Below, one piece after another: positions 60,408 through 64,000 of a stretch of 64,000 nucleotides of DNA (position 1 is the stretch's first letter; the number at the start of each line of letters is the position of its first letter). Location of the stretch: contig NC_035170.2 in assembly GCF_001659605.2 (NCBI RefSeq), positions 25,082,920 through 25,146,919 of the forward strand, read 5' to 3'. This DNA comes from Manihot esculenta. Lineage: Eukaryota > Streptophyta > Magnoliopsida > Malpighiales > Euphorbiaceae. The notes under the pieces are model-generated. The model worked only from the letters and a program-made list of their open reading frames with translations, was not told the origin of the DNA and did not search any database. A program made the position numbers and the translations under genes.

Positions 60408-61975
60408 ATGAGAGGAACTCGTCGATCTGCACGATTGACTGGAGTGCCACCTGAGGATGAGGGCACGAGCGCCCGTCCTCCAGCATTGCCTAGGGCAATG
60501 TCTAGTAGGTCTAGCAGAGAAAGAGCAGTAAGAGACCCTAGAAGGTCTTTGGATCTGGGTAAAAGCAGATCAGTCAGAGGAACAGTTCAGGGAGGAATGT
60601 CAGAGGACATGGGGGATGATATGGATGTAGAGCAGAGGAGGGATGGCAGTCTGGGAGGTAGGATGTCAGAAGAGGGAATGGGAGAGTCCCAAGGAGGCAC
60701 TCAGGCCTCGGGATTTGTTCAGCCACCCCACTACCCACACTTCTCACAACATCCCGGGTATTCGATGGGAGGTACATCGGATTACCCTAGTTTCACCCCT
60801 TATCCCACACAGATGCCATACCCACCATACTACCCACCATATTCACAATACCCAATGTATCCACCCCCACCTTACTATCCAAATCCAGCAAACCCTACCT
60901 CAGAAAATGTTGCACCACCTCCACCACCTACAGAACCAGCAGCCCCAGTTACTCAACCTTCGAGACCTAGCTCAGCCAGTGGGAGCAAGGTCAAGATGAC
61001 TGAATACATGAAGCTGGGTGCTCCCCAGTTTGAGTCAGGTGATGACCCGTTTGTGTATCTTGAGAGGGTCAAGACTATTACAGAGGAGTTAGGGGCGGAT
61101 GACAGTAGAGCCATTCAGATGGCTGGGTTCACATTAAAATGCAAGAAAGCCCGAGAGTGGTTTAAGAGTTATGTGAGCCCGAGAGTGGAGAGCTTGTCTT
61201 GGGAAGAGTTTGCAAACGAGTTTGCAGGATGGGCTTTTCCCGATAGTTCAAGGGAGCTGAAAATGATAGAGTTTTTGAACAGTTGAGGCAGACAGAGGAT
61301 ATGAGTGTAGAGGAGTACACCGACAGGTTCTTGGAGCTGTTGCCTTTTGCTGGGCAGAGTCTGGATACAGATTCGAAGAAGTCAAGGAGGTATGTCATGA
61401 AACTTCATTCCAGGTATTCCTCCTTGATTCAGTCCGTGGACAGGGAGAGCTTCCATGCCATAGTAGATATGGCCAGGAAAATGGAGGCCAGTGCCATCAT
61501 TCAGGGGACAGTTAAGCAGACAGTGGCACAGCCTTCTGGTTCTAAAACTCTGGGTGGGGGAAGGTTAGATCCCTCTACCTTGAGTGCAGCAGCTTCAGGC
61601 AGTAAGAGATAGGGTAAACCCAAGGGTAAGAAGAACAAGTACTGGAGCAAAGTCAAGTCTAGTCTGGGATTTGGGAGTGGCTCAAGCTCTGGTGCAGATA
61701 ATGCAGTTTGTGCGAGGTGTGGTAGGCCACACAAGGGAGTATGTCGGTTTGGGACGAACGCCTGTTTCAGATGTGGTCAGGAGGGGCATATGGCTCGAGA
61801 ATGTCCAAGAGCAGTCCCGATGGCTCAGTCCCAGCAGACAGCCTCAGGCAGTGTAGCGTAGCCAGCAGCTCCAGCCATGACTCAGGCCAGTGGCAGAGGC
61901 AGAGGGAGAGGAGCAGCCTCTTCTTCAGCGGGTTTCAGAGGTGAAGGTCCATAAGCTCCAGCACGGATCTTCACA
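60408..61975 (+). pseudogene. gag of the Tekay-like element, broken
   Basis: The first frame (60408-61286, 292 residues) has a charged N-terminus, a proline/tyrosine-rich stretch (PYPPYYPPYSQYP) and the start of the capsid region (YMKLGAPQFESGDDPFVYLE). A small indel in the T run near 61271-61275 shifts the frame; gag continues from about 61276 (RQTEDMSVEEYTDRFLELL). In that frame stops lie at 61610, 61859 and 61952. Two zinc-knuckle motifs remain: CARCGRPHKGVC and CFRCGQEGHMAREC (about 61710-61805). Confidence 0.87.
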
Positions 61976-62680
61976 ATGACACAGCAGGAGGCAGATGCAT
62001 CTAACACCGTGGTGGCAGGTAACTTAATCATTGGTTGTTCAGATGTGTATGCCTTGATGGACCCTGGTGCATCTCATTCTTTTATCGCTCCGAGAGCCGT
62101 GGGGAGGTTGGGTCTGATGACTTCTGGGTTAGAGTGTCCTCTCTGGGTCAGTGGACCCAAGTGTGATCCATCAGTGGCAGAGTCAGTCTGCCAGTGTAGT
62201 CCTGTGTTTGTTGAGGGAAGATGCTTGTCCGCCGACCTAGTGGTTCTAGATTTGACAGATTTTGACGTCATTCTAGGGATGGACTGGTTATCTACCCATG
62301 GTGCTACCTTGGACTGCAGGGACAAGGTAGTCAGGTTCAGAGGTCAGGATGGGTCTGAGGTTGTCTTCAGAGGAGACAGGAGGGGTACACCTAGAGGTCT
62401 AATATCAGCCCTTCAGGCTCGAAGGTTGCTCAGGAGGGGATGTCAGGGGTATTTGGCTCATGTGAGAGAGCTTAGCAGTCAGGTTAGAGAGCCCGCCTCG
62501 GTGCCAGTGGTTAGAGAGTTCTTAGATGTGTTCCCAGACGAGCTGCCAGGTTTACCACCTGCTAGGGAGATAGAGTTCGAGATAGAACTGATGCCTGGAA
62601 CCCGACCGATCTCTATCCCTCCCTATAGGATGGCGCCAACAGAATTGAAAGAGTTGAAGGAGCAGTTACAGGAGTTGTGA
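61976..62680 (+). pseudogene. Protease and linker of the Tekay-like polyprotein
   Basis: Continues the gag frame. The aspartic protease motif is DPGASHSF (usually DSG or DTG), with DVILGMDWLSTHGA downstream. The linker contains EFLDVFPDELPGLPP and [19 protein letters not shown], the normal approach to the reverse transcriptase. It stops at 62678-62680 because about 50-60 nt that normally follow are deleted. Confidence 0.87.
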
Positions 62681-64000
62681 GAAAGAAGGATGGATCCCTT
62701 AGACTTTGTATCGACTACAGGCAGTTGAACAAAGTCACTACCAAGAACAAGTACCCATTGCCAGGGATCGACGATCTATTCGACCAGCTAGTAGGAGCGG
62801 GTTGTTTCTCCAAAATAGATCTGAGATCTGGGTATCATCAGCTGAGGATCAGAGAAGAAGATGTGCCAAAGACAGCTTTCATGACCAGATATGGGCATTT
62901 TGAGTTCCTTGTGATGCCGTTCGGGTTAACCAACGCCCCTGCAGCATTCATGGACCTCATGAACAGAGTGTTTAGCCAATACCTGGATCACTTCGTTATT
63001 GTCTTCATAGATGATATCTTAGTGTATTCCAAGAATGCAGAGGAGCATGCCCATCATCTGAGGTTGGTTCTGCAGACCTTGAGGGAACATGGCTTGTATG
63101 CCAAGTTCTCCAAGTGTGAGTTCTGGCTGAGGAGCATTTCATTCTTGGGGCATGTGGTGTCAGAAAATGGTATAGAGGTAGACCCCAAGAAGGTAGAAGC
63201 TGTGGCTAACTGGCCTAGACCCACTTCAGTGACAGAGATTAGAAGTTTCTTGGGTTTGGCAGGTTACTACAGGAGGTTCGTTCAGGACTTCTCAAAAATA
63301 GCAGCTCCTCTGACCAGACTGACCAGGAAGAATCAGAAGTTCTTGTGGACTGACCAGTGCGAAGAGAGTTTTGAAGAGCTTAAGAAGAGGTTGACTTCAG
63401 CACCAGTGTTAGCTCTACCATCTAGTGATGTAGACTTTACGGTCTTTTGTGATGTGTCCCGCATGGGACTGGGTTGTGTACTAATGCAGAATGAGAGGGT
63501 GATTGCTTATGCTTCTAGACAGCTAAAGAAGCATGAGTTGAATTACCCCACACATGACCTTGAGATGGCAGCAGTAATCTTTGCACTCAAGATGTGGAGG
63601 CACTACCTCTATGGGGTAAAATGTGAGATCTTCACAGATCATAAAAGCCTGCAGTACATCCTGAGTCAAAGAGATTTGAACTTGAGACAGAGGAGATGGG
63701 TAGAGCTGCTGAGTGACTATGATTGCAAGATTCAGTATCATCCGGGTAAGGCGAATGTCGTGGCAGACGCCCTAAGCCGGAAGTCACTAGGCAGTCTATC
63801 CCACATCACGGCAGAAAGGAGACCAGTGGTGAAGGAGTTTTACAAGCTCATTGATGAAGGTCTACAGTTGGAGTTATCTGGTACAGGTGCTTTAGTGGCC
63901 CAGATGAGAGTGACACCTGTGTTTCTGGAGCAAGTGGCTCAGAAACAGCATGAGGATCCAGAGTTAGTGAAAATTGCCAGGACTGTTCAGTCAGGCAAAG
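62677..64000 (+). pseudogene. Reverse transcriptase and RNase H, open to the window edge
   Basis: Frame 1 from 62677 to the end has no stop codon, about 441 codons. It begins at [20 protein letters not shown] and holds [25 protein letters not shown], the catalytic [11 protein letters not shown] (62995-63028) and [10 protein letters not shown]. RNase H motifs follow: [33 protein letters not shown] and VVADALSRK. The gag-protease frame (frame 2) overlaps and ends within it, so the domains are no longer continuous. The N-terminal fingers part is missing. Confidence 0.9.

Larger units (their letters stand above)
57894..64000 (+). mobile_element. Ty3/gypsy (Tekay/Del-like) retrotransposon, 5' part
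   Basis: Starts with a 2251-bp LTR, then a primer-binding site for initiator methionine tRNA (TGGTATCAGAGCCCTAGG at 60148-60165), gag, protease, reverse transcriptase and RNase H. The integrase and right LTR lie beyond the window. LTR length and domain features suggest the Tekay/Del chromovirus lineage, but the chromodomain is out of view, so this is provisional. A gag frameshift, three stop codons and a deletion before the reverse transcriptase make the element non-autonomous as read. The solo LTR at 33725-35934 belongs to the same family. Confidence 0.9.

Noticed and set aside
1..64000. CRISPR arrays, bacterial operons, rRNA or intact tRNA genes
   Set aside because: None seen. The repeats present are plant microsatellites, transposon repeats and segmental duplications.

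Overview
The window is nuclear DNA of a eudicot plant. It is very AT-rich between genes. Its genes carry GT-AG introns and belong to plant-restricted families: purine permeases, a TIR-NBS-LRR receptor, an ATL RING-H2 ligase, a DEAH helicase-RBR protein and Ty3/gypsy elements. A Euphorbiaceae-type genome (cassava or rubber relatives) is my guess from general appearance only; nothing here proves the species.

Layout. 1-11.1 kb: a tandem array of purine permease (PUP) genes on the minus strand. PUP1 and PUP3 are intact and nearly identical. PUP2 has a premature stop codon. The array arose by duplication of a block of about 6.3 kb, and a fourth gene is predicted just left of the window. 11.3-16.0 kb: a complete five-exon TIR-NBS-LRR gene (minus) with an unusual in-frame duplicated exon at the end of the TIR domain. 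17.05-19.33 kb: a complete four-exon 2-oxoglutarate/Fe(II) dioxygenase (minus). 19.4-23.1 kb: AT-rich intergenic DNA, then a 219-bp inverted repeat. 23.48-24.96 kb: a six-exon protein with two MATH domains (plus). 25.1-25.4 kb: a broken 3' fragment of an ATL gene, followed at 27.2-28.3 kb by the intact single-exon ATL gene (minus).

30.7-38.3 kb: an old, broken Ty3/gypsy element with 406-bp LTRs and a 5-bp target duplication. It is interrupted by a 2.2-kb solo LTR of a second family in the opposite orientation. 39.15-39.27 kb: a short tRNA-derived SINE with a perfect 16-bp target duplication. 41.7-49.8 kb: a three-exon gene (minus) for a 1723-residue DEAH-box helicase fused to a RING-IBR-RING ubiquitin ligase. 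49.8-57.9 kb: AT-rich DNA with simple repeats, two tandem duplications, a decayed solo LTR of the first family and diverged dispersed repeats. 57.9-64.0 kb: the 5' LTR, primer-binding site, gag, protease, reverse transcriptase and RNase H of a second Ty3/gypsy element, which runs off the right edge. Its LTR carries a dense cluster of GC-rich palindromes.

There is no operon-like cooperation among these genes. The window is a mosaic of a locally duplicated transporter family, defence-related and ubiquitin-related genes, and nested retroelements. All exon models come from splice signals, reading-phase continuity and family knowledge; none has been checked against transcripts.
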